Of a DNA stretch of 64,000 nt, positions 13,291 through 35,456 are shown one piece after another. The DNA is from Tribonema minus (Eukaryota; Sar; Xanthophyceae; Tribonematales; Tribonemataceae), in contig JAFCMP010000112.1 of the NCBI GenBank assembly GCA_017506865.1, positions 496,001 to 560,000 on the forward strand, in the 5' to 3' direction. The notes under the pieces were generated by a model, which did no database searches, had not been told where the DNA came from, and worked only from the letters and a program-made list of their open reading frames with translations. The translations under genes were made by a program, and so were the position numbers. Position 1 is the first letter of the stretch. Every line of letters starts with the position of its first letter.

Positions 13291-15286
13291 CTTTGATGTA
13301 AGAGTTCTGATTCATAACACTTCAACAAGGACTTGAAACGCAGCTGCGCTGCCGGAGTCCTGGGTCGTAGGCCCAGACGCGGACCCAACCCGGGATTGTG
13401 TGCGGCTGAGCAACGCGCTGCTGTCAGCGTTTTGAGGGGCGTATGTAACAAACTGTGTCTTGCAGAGCATATGCAATATAGACACGATATCATTAGCAAC
13501 GGCTCCCAGAGCACACAGGGTGTGCCTAAGCGCATCCCATTCCTACCCAACTACAGCTACCACTACGACCACTACATACCCTCCCCCTGCAGTTGCGGAA
13601 CTCCCAGCACCTGCTTCAGTGTAATGAAGCTCCAGCACACATGTCTGCCCTCAGCTCGCGGGCGACAATTCAGCGCCATTGTGGTTGCAGCAAGCCCCAC
13701 AATATGATGCCGTCACAGTTAGTCCGGCAAAGCTGCTGCTGCTGCTGCTGCTGCTGGCAAGCGCGCAGGCATAACGCACTCCAGCCCCCCCTTGCATCCT
13801 GATACGGGCAACGTTCCAAAGGAGTGGTTGTAGACATCATGGGCGCCATTAATCTATCGGCCCCAAGAAAGTGCCTCTGCATGGAAGCGCAGTACGAATG
13901 CAGGTCCTGCTGCTGCTGCTGCTGCCAACAAGTCCACAAGCGCGCTCCAATCCCTAGCGCCGCCCTGAGCGCTGCTGTTGCTAGCAGCAATCCCACAAGC
14001 GCGCACCGGCCGCTTGCTCTGTCCTCCACACCTGGGCAACACTCCAGGGGTCCCGGAGTGGATGATGTAGCAATCCTGGGCGCCAACAGGATAGTGCCTG
14101 TGCATGCCGCTGCCGACACTCCAAGCGCGCTCCAGTTTCATAGGTCCATCCTGAGCTGCCAGCGCTGCTGCAGCTGCTGGCGTCAATTCCACAACCGCAA
14201 TCCAGCCACAAGATCCGTCGTCTGCATGTGAGCAACACTCCCGAGGAGTGCATGTAGCAATGCTGAGCGCCATCAGGCCCCAGGATATTGCCTCTTTACG
14301 AAGTTGTGGCTGTGCTGCTGGTGCTGCTGGTGCTGCTGTTGGTGGCGCTCTTGGTGCTGCTGATGCTGCTCCCGACGCTGCTGGTATTGCTGCTGCGGCT
14401 TCTGGCATGGCTGGTGTGTGCTTCCAACAACTCCGTAAGCGCGCGCCAACTTCAGCACTTGAGCTGGCGCTGCTGCTTGCCACAAACGCGCTCCAGCTCC
14501 GAGCTCCGTCCTCCGCATGCGGGCAGCTCTGCAGCAGAGTAGACATGGCAATTCTGGGCGCCAACAGGCGCCTGCACGGAGGTCGGTCACAGGTACCTGC
14601 TTACCTAGCTCCTGAAGTGCAGGTGCAGGTCCAGACGATCGCTGTTGCCACCAACCTCGCTTATAGCCTGCTCGCGAGCTGTTTCCTGAACTACTGCACA
14701 CCGTTGCGCTGCATGACGGTGACTGCAAGGCCGGCGAGGCACTGCCAGCGAGCCTCCGAGCTGAGGAGGCTCGTACAAACCGCGGCGCCGAGCCTGTGAC
14801 TCGTGTCAAAATAACACGCGTCCCCCAGTGAATCTGCGTACTCTAAGCCCTCTGAGCCTATCCACGTGTCAATAAAAAGCCACGTGGCCCACTTCACCGC
14901 CTGAGCGATCCGGCTTTTTTCCCTCGTGCCGAGGCACGCGGCGGCCGCAGACGACGCCGACCCCAGTGGAAATTCGCCAGTCCTCTAAGCTCTCGCCCAA
15001 GCCCCAGCCGCCAGCGCCTCTCGGCCTGCGTCGCGAGATCTGGCACCAAACGTGATCTGCACATCCACCGTAGCCAGATCTCGACGGAGACCTGGGTTCG
15101 ACCCAGGAAAGTGAAGTTCGTTGTTGAAGTTCCAGTGGCGCGAAGAAGAACTCCCTCATCATCGTGGGTGCAGGAGTGTCACCTGCAGAGCCGGAGGGAG
15201 AGCTGTAATTTTGCAAGGCCGATTAAAAACCGCAGGCCAGCGACGCGCCAGGCTCACAGCGTTGAAAGGCGCTCGCTGGTGTTATC
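13291..15286. other. Divergent intergenic region between the DCC gene and XPD
   Basis: Both flanking genes start outward from here. The middle (about 13800-14600) is occupied by a diverged tandem repeat described separately. CTG runs occur near 13734-13757 and 13908-13923. Several overlapping ORFs are open on both strands through the repeat but lack recognisable domains and a consistent start. No clear TATA box is seen close to either start codon. Confidence 0.6.
13801..14600. repeat. Diverged tandem repeat array, four anchored units
   Basis: A block resembling gtagcaatcctgggcgccaa recurs with its core (gggcgcca or gagcgcca) at 13841, 14078, 14265 and 14556, giving spacings of 237, 187 and 291 bp. 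Each unit also contains a related leader (gcaacactcc...ggagtg) and a segment resembling cacaagcgcgctcc, with CTG runs between. On the minus strand parts of each unit translate into similar peptides such as APRIATSSTPGPLECC, but frame shifts between units argue against one continuous gene. Confidence 0.65.
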
Positions 15287-26022
<10,736 letters not shown>

Positions 26023-27773
26023 GGATAAGTGTACCTACGGTATGATAGCTGGCTGTACAGTGCGCTGCCACGGCGCGCGACAGACGAGCTCCGAGCGGAG
26101 CTATGCGTGTATTTACATAGACATGGCGTGGCGCTCGTTGCGGCATGAAATTTCTCAATAGTTGCGTGCATCCGGGGCACATCTGGTCTGTCCTATGCTT
26201 CTATGTTTATGCGCCACCACAGCGATTCCGTGCTAGCTTCTTGCGTGGTTTTTATGTCATGAGCTGTCTTCCATATCCTCAGCGAGTATCACAATGGGAC
26301 ATGGCTGTTGTCTACGTAAGCACAAACCAGTCAAAAGGCGTGACTCATGCTGTGATGGTTGACTTGCCGGATTGTGACACTCTGGTGCCCACTGATCACT
26401 GTCAGCCACCACATCAACGCGCCGCCAATGTGCATACTACAAATAATTGCATTTTTGAACACGTGTACACATGACAAAGTTGCGCAAATGTCTAGCCAAG
26501 TATGTTACCCCCCCGCCCCATGCCTGGCCCTAAGGAATCCACATGTATTGTGACTGCAGTGCAGATGGTGACTGGCTTCGGCTCAGCTGCAAACCAGTGC
26601 GCGTTGTACATAGAGCTGAAGGTAACTTGACTTGATTCTGTTGGCCACCTCAACAGAAGCCACAACAGCCATCTTGCATGCATTGCATGCGCGATCGAAT
26701 GTATTTGTTGTGAACCTAATGCAAGTGTGAGAAATGCACACAAAAATGCTAAATCGCAAAAGCAGAGGTTGTGAAGCATCGCATGGTTTATATTTCATGG
26801 ACAAATCGCACATCCCCCCATAAAGTGCATGGTGATGGCTAATGTGCTGCAGCGCGTGAAGCTGCACGGAAAGCAGTGCCTGCCCATTTGTCTGATGATT
26901 TCGCTAAAGCCAAATACCAGTTGAGTTGAGGATTGGTGCTGCGCCTGTGCTGACTCAACAGCAGGGAAGCACAGATGCGAGCGCACGATGTATAGAAGTA
27001 TGGGACACAATGGCGCCGGCCGGAACCTCCCCGAAGTTGTACCAACAATGACAGCATCAAGGACGACTCAACCCATATCATCGAAAGCCAACTTAGCCAA
27101 GCACTAGGGAGAAGGGAACATGTGACTCTCACACATTCGGACCTGCGAGTCAACGCAGTGTTACTTTCTGGAAGTGCACAACTTCAACTTCAGCTCGGGC
27201 GTGCTCACGGCACTGTGGCACAGCGGCGCTGGTCGTGGAGGCGAGTGGCGTGTGTACCACCTCAAGACGCTGGCGCAGTTGGCTTGTCCTGAAACAGACA
27301 AGCAGGGATGAGCAGCGTGCAGTGACGTTGGTGGCGTCAACACGCGAATAGCGAGGTTGTTTCGATGACCAGTGTTGCTTCGTGCAGTCCCCTGAAGCCG
27401 ACCTGACGGCAGTGCCATAGTGGCGGCGCACGCTGCCGATACGCCGCAACGCGCACGGAAGTCCATTTCTTGGTATGCAACTAAGCCAGCCGCGAGTCAA
27501 GGCCAATGGGCGCGCGGCTGCAAAGCAGCACGACGGTGTTTTGCGCATGCTTGTGCAGCAACATCGTGCCCTTCTCCTCAAAACACAGGCAACCACCAGA
27601 TTCCTGGCAAGCAGCCCACCTCAACTTCCGTGAAGCTGGGGCACGGCGCACTGGCACACAGTCCTCAGCGAAAAGGTTGACCGCTCGCCATACGACAAGA
27701 AGCACCCGTTGACCTCTTGAAAAGATGAAGAAGATGACGATTCCAACCGACGATTCTTCACTACGCACTGGCC
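26023..27773. other. Convergent intergenic spacer
   Basis: The region lies between the XPD stop (+) and the kinase stop (-). Short ORFs occur on both strands but none shows a domain or codon pattern like the neighbours. The right end contains the first copy of a 50-bp repeat (gattcttca...gcctcacat) that continues into the kinase's last exon. Possible extra 3' exons of the kinase could hide here. Confidence 0.5.
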
Positions 27774-30700
27774 TCACATGACTATGCCAATTGGTGATTC
27801 TTCAACTCTACGCATTGGCCTCACATCAGCCACGGCGTTCCACTGGCGCGCGCAGTGCCTGGCGGTCATGACGGTGCGGATGGCGCCGCGCAGCTTGCGG
27901 CGCGCGTTGAAGAGCTGCAGCCTCTCGAGGCTCTTGTCGAGGCAGTTGCCGCCGAGGCAGTCGTCGCTCACGGCCAGCCACGGGTGCTCCATGGCCTGCG
28001 CCGCCGTCAGCCGCTGCCCAGATACGCAGGACAGAACACGACAAATTCAGGTATGCAGGGCAGAACACGACACAGGGACTGCGGTTGTCGACGGCACCGC
28101 GTAGCTCAGTGGCGTGCTGAGCATCGGCTGCTCAGACGCACGGGGGCACGACGACGAGCCAACATCATGCCTCAGATGCAACATCTCGGAGTACAAATGA
28201 TCAGTAGCCAAAAGTGCTCTGTGGCCAGTTGAGCATCACTGTGCACCATGGCCTGCGCCGCCGTCAGCCGCGGCTCAGCCACGCAGGGCAAACACACGTC
28301 ACAGTGATTCTGGTCATCGAACCGCATAGCTCAGAGTCGTGCTGAACATCACCGGACACCTGGCGTGCGCCTCGAGGTCAGCCACGGCTCAGTCGTGCAG
28401 GACCCTGATGCTAGCGCAAATGTTATTGCATCTAGCGCAAACGTCATTGCGTCGCTCAGGTGTGTGATGAGATAAGCAGCACGGGCGCACATCTTAAGTC
28501 AACCGCAGCCTTGGCGAGAACTGCCGTCGCTTGCGAGTCTGTGTGCAAGCTCAGGTCATGGATATGTGTGCCCACCGTCTGCGCCAGAGGCTGCACAACC
28601 CGAGCTGCGCCGCCGGCGTTGCAAGCACCATGCGCATGCTGACCTACGTAGAGAATGTGTTACCATGCGATCTCAAAAGGGGGATGTGACTGCAACATCA
28701 ATATTTATCATGTGTATGTGCCCACACGGAACACAGAGCCAACTCCGTGAGTGCAAGCCTGCACAGAACACAACATGGCCGGCTCGCTGCCCTACGATGA
28801 GCGTGTACGCCAGCACCTTGCTGTGAAGCGTAGTCGGGTGGTCACGACAGGACAGGAGGCGATGCGAGCGATGCACTGCACCATGCGCGCTCCTCCTGAT
28901 GTGGTGCAGACAAGATACCTGGCGCACTTTTGAGAAAGAGCCTGGTACCACATCACACAGGCACGTGCGCGAGCTAGCCATGCCCGCATCGAGGAGAAGA
29001 TATTGTACAGGAGAGTCACCAGTGCACCGGCTGGCACGTCACTTCACCTTTTCAGCGTCGACATTCAGGCACCCGCGGATGAGGTCTTTGGCCTCATCGG
29101 AGATGTCGGACCAGTACTCGGGGTGGAAACTGCACACACGCGGCAGTGATCAGCGGCACAGTATGGGCCACGTCAGTGCTCAGCTGGAACCACACAACGC
29201 TTACCAGAGACTGCTCACATGGTGTTTCCGTGCCCATCTTGTGTTGAAGTAGAGTGGGAGTCTGATGCTTCACGCAGGGCATGCCCGCAGGCATTTGTGC
29301 AAACAGTGCCCAGAACATCACGCCCTTTCTTTCACTGATTGAGAAAGCAACATCACTTGTAACTCACGGCACGAAGGTGTCCACAACCGTGTGGCCATGA
29401 GCGTTAGAGAGCCCAGCCTCGATGATGCTCAAGCTCAGAAACACCAACGCTGCCGCTTTTGCAAGTGGTACTGGCCACTATCACAACACCAGGCTACACA
29501 CCAGCAATACTGCAAGCTCGCAGGTCAAACCTTCCTGAACTGTGATACCGCTGGTGTCATGCACCAGGGCAGGTCGAACACACACTCACAACGTCAACAC
29601 GCACACACACATATAAACACGTGCACTCAGGCACAGTCATGCTGATATATAGAGGTACATGCACTTCCTGAAGAACATGATTCAGAACAACGGTCATCAT
29701 CTTGGCCCGCCCAACCCACATGCGGTGAGGGCTGTGGAAAGTTTGAAACGGCGGGAAGGGAGAACCCACCTGTAAGCGCCGTTCCGTATCTTACGGAATA
29801 GGCGTGTCTGGTTGTCGTCCACAAAGGGCAGGTATCCACCCAACAGTATGTATATGATGCAGCCCAGGCTCCACATGTCGACAGTGACGCCATATGGCTG
29901 CGGCGGTGGCGGTGGGACAGTGGCGGCAGCAGCATACATGGCAACAAAGGAGAGGATGTTGTGTTTCGTTCACGCGACTGTGCGTGCTGCTTCCGGTGCC
30001 CGCAGCGTGAGTCCTGCACACCAGGCAAAAGTCTGGGTGACTGCAAAGCTCAAGTTGCAGTTGAAGTTTGAGGTTCAAGTTGAAGCAGCGAGGCTGGACG
30101 CATGGACGCACATCAATGTCACATCATCTACAGGACTGCCGCCCTGATCTGCAGTGAAGGCAACCCGAATATGGTTCAGATAAACCAGACAGCGAGATGA
30201 AGCGTTGTGCTGCACGTGCGTGCATCGAAGGACGCACGCGCGCGGCAATGCACAGTCGCAGTGTGAACGTCCGGGCACCGGAGTCTGAAGCAGCACGCGC
30301 TACTGCGGCCGACGCAGCGACACTTGTTTGGTCCGCACTGCCTACCCTCGGATGCAATCGCAACGGGCGGCGCCGCGCGCGCGCAGACGCTGGACGGTAC
30401 CAGCACATGGGGCGCCGCCCACGCAGTGGAAAGCACGCATCCGCAGCGCCAATGCTGCGCCGTGAACGGGGTGCAGGCCATGAGCATCAGTGCGGCGACG
30501 GCTCACAAGCAGCAGCGGGGCGGACGCGGGGCCGTGGCGTGGTGACACGCCAGACCACGCACGCACCTCGTGAAGCAGGATCTCCGGCGCGATGTAGTTG
30601 GGGGTGCCGCAGAGCTGCGTCAGCTTCTGCCCGTCCTGCGCGGAGCGCGCGCCGCGACGGCACAGGAGGCACGTTGCGCGTCTCGTCAGCACGGCGCGCT

Positions 30701-33700
30701 GAGTGCGCGTGTCTTAGTTGCGAGTCTCAAGTGCAGCAGCGCTCAACAGGACTACGGTACGGCAGCAGCGCGCGGAGCCTGCGGGCCGCATCGGCGCGCG
30801 GAGCAGAGAGGGTGAAGCAGGCCTTGGCATCGTGAGGTCTGCGTCACACGCTGCAGGGAGCCAGCCGCACACGGAGGGGCTGCCGCGGGGACCAAACAGC
30901 TGTCGCTGCAGGCAACCGCAAACGGCACGAGTATGCATGTCATGAATGTCCTCATTGGCACATCCGAGCTTTCGACGCGCTCAGCTGCCAGCTGTTGGAA
31001 GTTCCGTTTTTGCTCTTGAAGTACATGCACGTGCACCGCTGCCCGCCATACCACAAGCAGTGCATGTCCATCACCTTTGCACCGCAGCATCAGAGCTGGT
31101 GCGGAGCGGCATTGACAGTAATTTAAGCACGGTTGTTGACAAACCGTTGTGGTAGTGCCAGTGTGTACTGCATAGCCTACAGGAGGGGCCATTCCGATGC
31201 TGCGCACAGTGATACGTCCAGCAGCCAGCATTCCCTCGCTGACTGCACCTGCAAGGGCAGCTGCTTGACGCACGCTGTGTGCAGTCTTGCCCAGTATCAT
31301 GAGCGCGAGTGCACCCTGCCCACACTAGCGCAGACCATGCTGGTGCTGGTGATAATCAATAGAGTATCCTTCAGGATGCGTGTCAATGAAGACAAGGCAC
31401 GTCTGGGAGCCACCTGCACCGAAAGGCGACGACCCGCAAGTCAATACCACTGGCGATGCTCAGCTGCTACACGTCAGTGCTCACCAGCTTCTTGGCAAAG
31501 CCAAAGTCGGCCAGCTTGATGTTGGCGTCGTCCGCATCGCTGGTGAGGAGCAGATTATCCTGCGCGCCAGCAGACAAAGGAGCGTTGCCACAGCGCCGCG
31601 TCAGCGCACCACGTCATAAAGGCAGGTCGCATCGCGGGCAGATGGACAATGTGTGCCACTCCCTTCTGATGCGGCGGCGGTGCGCAGCCACTGCGCGGGG
31701 CGCGTCTCATGGCGTGTGTCGCGTCGGCGAGGCAGCGCACGCGCGGCTGACAAGGTAAATCGTCAACTACATGTACCTCACAGGAAATGATCAGTAGAGG
31801 GAGCAGCAAGTCAAGCGCTGCGGCAGTGCTCATGTCGAATTCTTGAGGCCGCGGTGCACAACTTCAACAAAATACTTTAACACCGCAGTGTCACTCACCG
31901 GCTTGAGGTCGCGGTGCACGACGTCGTGGTCGTGCAGGTAGCGCACGGTGGCGAGCAGCACGCGGCACACCGCGCGCGCCTCCTTCTCCGTGTACACCTG
32001 CTTGGCGACGATGCGCTCAAACAGCTGCGCGGCGGCGGCGGGCCGGGGGGACGATGGGGGGGGGGGGGGAGCGCACAGGTTGTGATCATCACCACACTCT
32101 CTCTGCGGTGATGTGCAATTGGCACGTCATGGCTCAGACATGCACGCGTGCGCGGCGATCCCTCGCAGCGCCATGCGCCGTAGCGTTGTTGAGCAACATG
32201 CGCCGTCCGCGTGGGTGCTCAAGCGCGGCCGCGTGCGTGGCAGCTGCAGACGCTACTGAGGAAGGGCGCGCTGACTCGATATAACACAGCGCCGGAGGCA
32301 AGCGCAGCGCCGCGCTGCTGCAAGTTCAGGAGGCGGCATGCAGTATCCTTACGCGCCGCGTATCGCATCGCCACCAAGCATCGCTGCGCGTGCTGCGCAT
32401 TTAGTTCCTGATTCGGCAGGCCTCGCCGCCAGTGAGTGCGATCTGTCAGAAGCAGTCGTCGATTTCAGCGCATCAGAAACTCCCAGACTGACCATGACCC
32501 GCCTGCCGAGCGCCGCAGCAGTTCAACAGAGACGCACCTCGCCCCCCTTCATGTACTCCATGATGACGTAGAAGTGGTCTTTCTCGCGCGGGTAGAACTG
32601 GTACACGTTGACGACATTGGGGTGTGCCATCTCACGCAGCACGGCCACTTCGTCCATCAGGTCTGCCTTCGTCAGCTCGTCCAGGCCCTGCTTCTTGATG
32701 CATTTGACTGCGTACGTCTGCGTGCAGGAGTTCAGATCGGGTTCAGAACAGGTTCAGGACGGGGTCAGAGGACACAGTGACTGCGTATGTTTGCGTACAG
32801 GAGTTCAGATCGGGTTCAGAACAAGTCCAGGACGGGTTCAGAGGACACAGTGCTCAGCAGGCGGCGGCTTGGGTCCGTCAAGAGCGCTGCCGCGCGATTC
32901 CGCGCAAGCTTCCTGAGTCACAATCATCACATGCAAAACTACATACAAAGCGCTGCGTTGGCTTCGGAAATGGCAGTGTGCGCCTCCGGTGCTGCTATGG
33001 TCTGCTGGTCATGATCCACACAGATCAGTATCCAGTGCTCTGTTTCGATGCCATTGCACAACAGTGCCATGACATGCTGGGCGACGTTGGGGTGTACCAA
33101 AATCAGCACGCCAAGCACAACAATGCACTGCGTGTCATGGAGGGTTCTTAACACCACACGTCTTGTTTCACTGCACGAGCTGTCACAGAGTTGCACTGAT
33201 AGGAGGAACATTACATCATCCACGAATCCCACCGTTGAAGGAACTTGGCCTACGCACGTTTGCAACGTTGCCAAGCCTGAAATGCGCTGCAAGAGAGGCT
33301 GTCCAGCAGGTGCGGATGCGCGCTGCTGTGCACAGCCACTGCTTTGCTGCATTGACCCGCAGCGGCACATTCACGCTGTACGATGTTGACTGTATTGTAG
33401 CACAGCAATCACAGCACACCTCAACAAGACAAACTGCCCGACAACCATCAACTACACATGAGGCAGGCTTCGGTTGCAACTGCCATGTGGACCACACTGT
33501 GACCCAGCAATGCTTCTGGCACGGAGCATCGCCTAACACACTGACTGCATTCCTTTGCTGGATAGGCGAGGCCACTTGCACCACAGACGATGATGTGTGG
33601 AGCTCTCTTACAGCGCGTGGAACACTGACTCAAGACACCCCGTTGCATCCGCGCAGTTGCGGCACAGAACCAATCGCCGTGCTAGCCGCCAGCGCCTCAC

Positions 33701-34151
33701 ACGGACCAGCATGCTGCAACAACACAAGTTCAGCTGAAAACTCGTAAATATACTGGTGGAAGGCACTTGCGGCTAGCCACTCCTTATCACCTAGAGCTCT
33801 ACGATCTTTTGATTCGTTTCCATACTACTTCATGAAAACGAATCGAAAGATCGTAGAGCTCTTTATAGTAGATCCATGTATACATACCCAGCACGGCTCA
33901 GCATCGCTCACCGTGCCCGTCTTCTTGTAAGTGGCCAGTCTCACTTCCGCAAAGGCTCCAGCCCCCAGTACCGCGCCCAGCTCATACTTCTTCTCGATGT
34001 GGTGGTCCTCAAAGGTGGGGAACACGAGGGAGCTGATGCCATCAAATGCGTCAGGCTGCTTCCCGTCCAAGGCAGCTGCATCTGAGTTGCCCTGCATGAC
34101 GCGCATACGAGGAGTTGAATGCGTTGACACGACTTTTTGAGAGATGGTCAA
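27774..34151 (-). CDS. Calcium/calmodulin-dependent-type (CaMK) serine/threonine kinase
   Basis: Eight exons on the minus strand: 34151-33912, 32717-32538, 32024-31899, 31559-31485, 30635-30567, 29897-29770, 29129-29048, 28013-27774. All junctions agree in phase and give 379 aa, a usual CaMKI size. The kinase domain is complete: glycine loop LGAGAFAEVRLA, VAIK-type YAVKCIKKQ, HRD motif DVVHRDLKP, DFG in KLADFGFAKKL, APE-type GTPNYIAPEILLHE, VDMWSLGCIIYILLGGYLPF and AMEHPWL. After the domain comes LFNARRKLRGAIRTVM, close to the autoinhibitory/calmodulin-binding helix of CaMKI and CaMKII, so control by Ca2+/calmodulin is likely. No EF-hands are seen, so it is not a CDPK. The start is chosen as the first Met in frame; Met at 34106 or 34097 is possible. 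The last exon may instead end at a GTGAGG donor after 27825, with a further exon unseen. A TATATATA box lies about 110 bp upstream. Confidence 0.9.
27988..28290. repeat. Diverged tandem duplication over the last CaMK-exon acceptor
   Basis: The block atggcctgcgccgccgtcag occurs at 27991 (inside the last exon, 28013-27774) and again at 28248 in the preceding intron. Both copies continue into related sequence (gcaggacagaacacgac versus gcagggcaaacacacg). In the intron copy the acceptor is destroyed (sense GAGCCG|CGG instead of GGGCAG|CGG). A third weak copy lies near 28361-28405. Confidence 0.7.
32704..32850. repeat. Tandem duplication (73 bp) over the CaMK exon 2 acceptor
   Basis: Two copies beginning tgactgcgta at 32705 and 32778 share gcaggagttcagatcgggtt-type and gaggacacag segments. 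The first copy contains the first bases of exon 2 (start 32717 on the minus strand) and its CAG acceptor. The second copy lies further upstream in the intron and retains an AG in a similar position. Confidence 0.88.
33793..33862. repeat. Long perfect foldback (27-bp stem, 16-nt loop)
   Basis: The left arm 33793-33819 and right arm 33836-33862 are complementary over 27 positions with one G.T wobble; the arms begin agagctctacgatcttt. The element is AT-rich compared with its surroundings and lies in intron 1 of the CaMK gene, about 50 bp from the donor. It could be a small foldback transposon, an organelle-derived 3' stem-loop, or a structured intronic RNA. Confidence 0.9.
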
Positions 34152-34262
34152 GCCTCACGCTGCGTTCAACGCCGCCAACCGTGCGGCGTTTGTTACACAG
34201 ACGTGGACCGTATCATGTCGTTACTGCAAAAAAAAAACTCGCTTCATTTCGGTCCCTCGTGC

Positions 34263-34271
34263 TATATATAT
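34263..34271 (-). promoter_or_regulatory. Candidate TATA box of the CaMK gene
   Basis: An alternating TATATATAT run stands out in GC-rich DNA about 110 bp upstream of the CaMK start codon at 34151. The position suits a core promoter with a short 5' UTR. Transcript data are needed to place the start site. Confidence 0.5.
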
Positions 34272-35403
34272 CATTGACCCGTACGCAGCAGTGCCAACCA
34301 TGTGGTTACCTTGTTGCATAAGGATCGTCGCCTGCTGCACACTCATGCTGCGCTGATACTTTTGCACAGCACCAAAGTCTCTGCACGCGTACTTGTGTTC
34401 GCGCGCCATCACCGCACACGAATCATGGCAGAAAACTGGACCGCTGCTGAATGGCTGCATTGCGCCTTTAACGACCCACTTCAGTCAAGGAGTGCAAGGT
34501 GCTGGAAGCCACTTGTTTGCAGCAGCGTAATGATCTCATCGTAAATTGTCACTTCAACATAATTTGCCGCCTTTTCTGCGGTTCAGCACTGCCCGCAAAG
34601 CGCAACGCGTGTGAAGACTGCAGCATTGCACAGACTAGAATGGCTGTAATTGGCACTGAATGAAGACTTTGAAAGCAGTCCAGGCTGACACGCACGTCTC
34701 CACCCACAACGCCTCGAGTTTGCGTGAAATGCAGCCAAGCAGATGGCCGGAGCAGGGAGGCCCATGTGCGGTCCAGCGCTGCAGACGGTTGTCGTGGGCT
34801 GGTGCCATGAAAACGGTGCAAGCACCTAGTGTTCGATTTCAGTCCGCCGCCGCCTGGCCAATTTCGTGCAGGCCAGATAGATGAGCCGAGGGCTGGCGAA
34901 GCCACCAAGATCAATCACAGCAAGGAAGCACAGTTTGTGGCGCGTGCAAAGACGTGCGAGTGCTGCAGATCACCTCATTGGACTGTGAGCTCCCCATGGC
35001 ACGTCCGATTCAGTCGCGATCGCCAGGGCGTGCACGATCAGGATCCACGACCCGACGAGGAGGGCTGCTGCTGTCTGATGCCGTCGGACCAGCAGCTGCA
35101 GCTACCCCTTGTGCTTCATGCTGGATGTGCTGCGAGGTTTGGTGTCGTTAAAGGGTCGTCGGCGCCAAGCGCTGCGCGGCGCGGCTGAAGATGATCAAGC
35201 TTGCGGCAAAATCCTCCGATGAACTTCGAACTTCAACCTTATCGTGACCCCGCAAAAACTGGTTCAGCGCCGCCGCCGCCGGCCGCCCCGCGCTGTGTTG
35301 AGCGTGGCTGAGTGCCCCGCAAGCAGGGCGTTCTGAGGTGCCAGCGCCACGGCCGTCCGGAGCTGCTGTGAATCGCTTGAGGCGGGCGCTGCGCGCCACG
35401 CCA

Positions 35404-35411
35404 TATATATA
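35404..35411 (+). promoter_or_regulatory. Candidate TATA box of the divergent kinase gene
   Basis: The octamer TATATATA ends 45 bp upstream of the ATG at 35457 and is the only such run in the GC-rich DNA before it. The distance implies a very short 5' UTR. Confidence 0.55.
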
Positions 35412-35456
35412 GGCTGAATTTCTCATTTCCAGCACCAGCACGCTTTTGCAGACCTC

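Larger units (their letters stand above)
34152..35456. other. Divergent intergenic region between two kinase genes
   Basis: This 1.3-kb stretch separates the starts of the CaMK gene (-) and the divergent kinase gene (+), so it should hold both promoters. Each start has its own TATATATA-like box (listed separately). The remaining sequence shows only short ORFs without recognisable domains. Confidence 0.6.

Noticed and set aside
13670-14809. Minus- and plus-strand ORFs through the tandem repeat as coding genes
   Set aside because: Frames change between repeat units, no domain is recognisable and CTG runs alone can keep frames open.
15088-15104. tRNA-like T-arm (cctgggttcgacccagg)
   Set aside because: The loop between the G-C closing pair is too short and no acceptor, D or anticodon stems fit around it.
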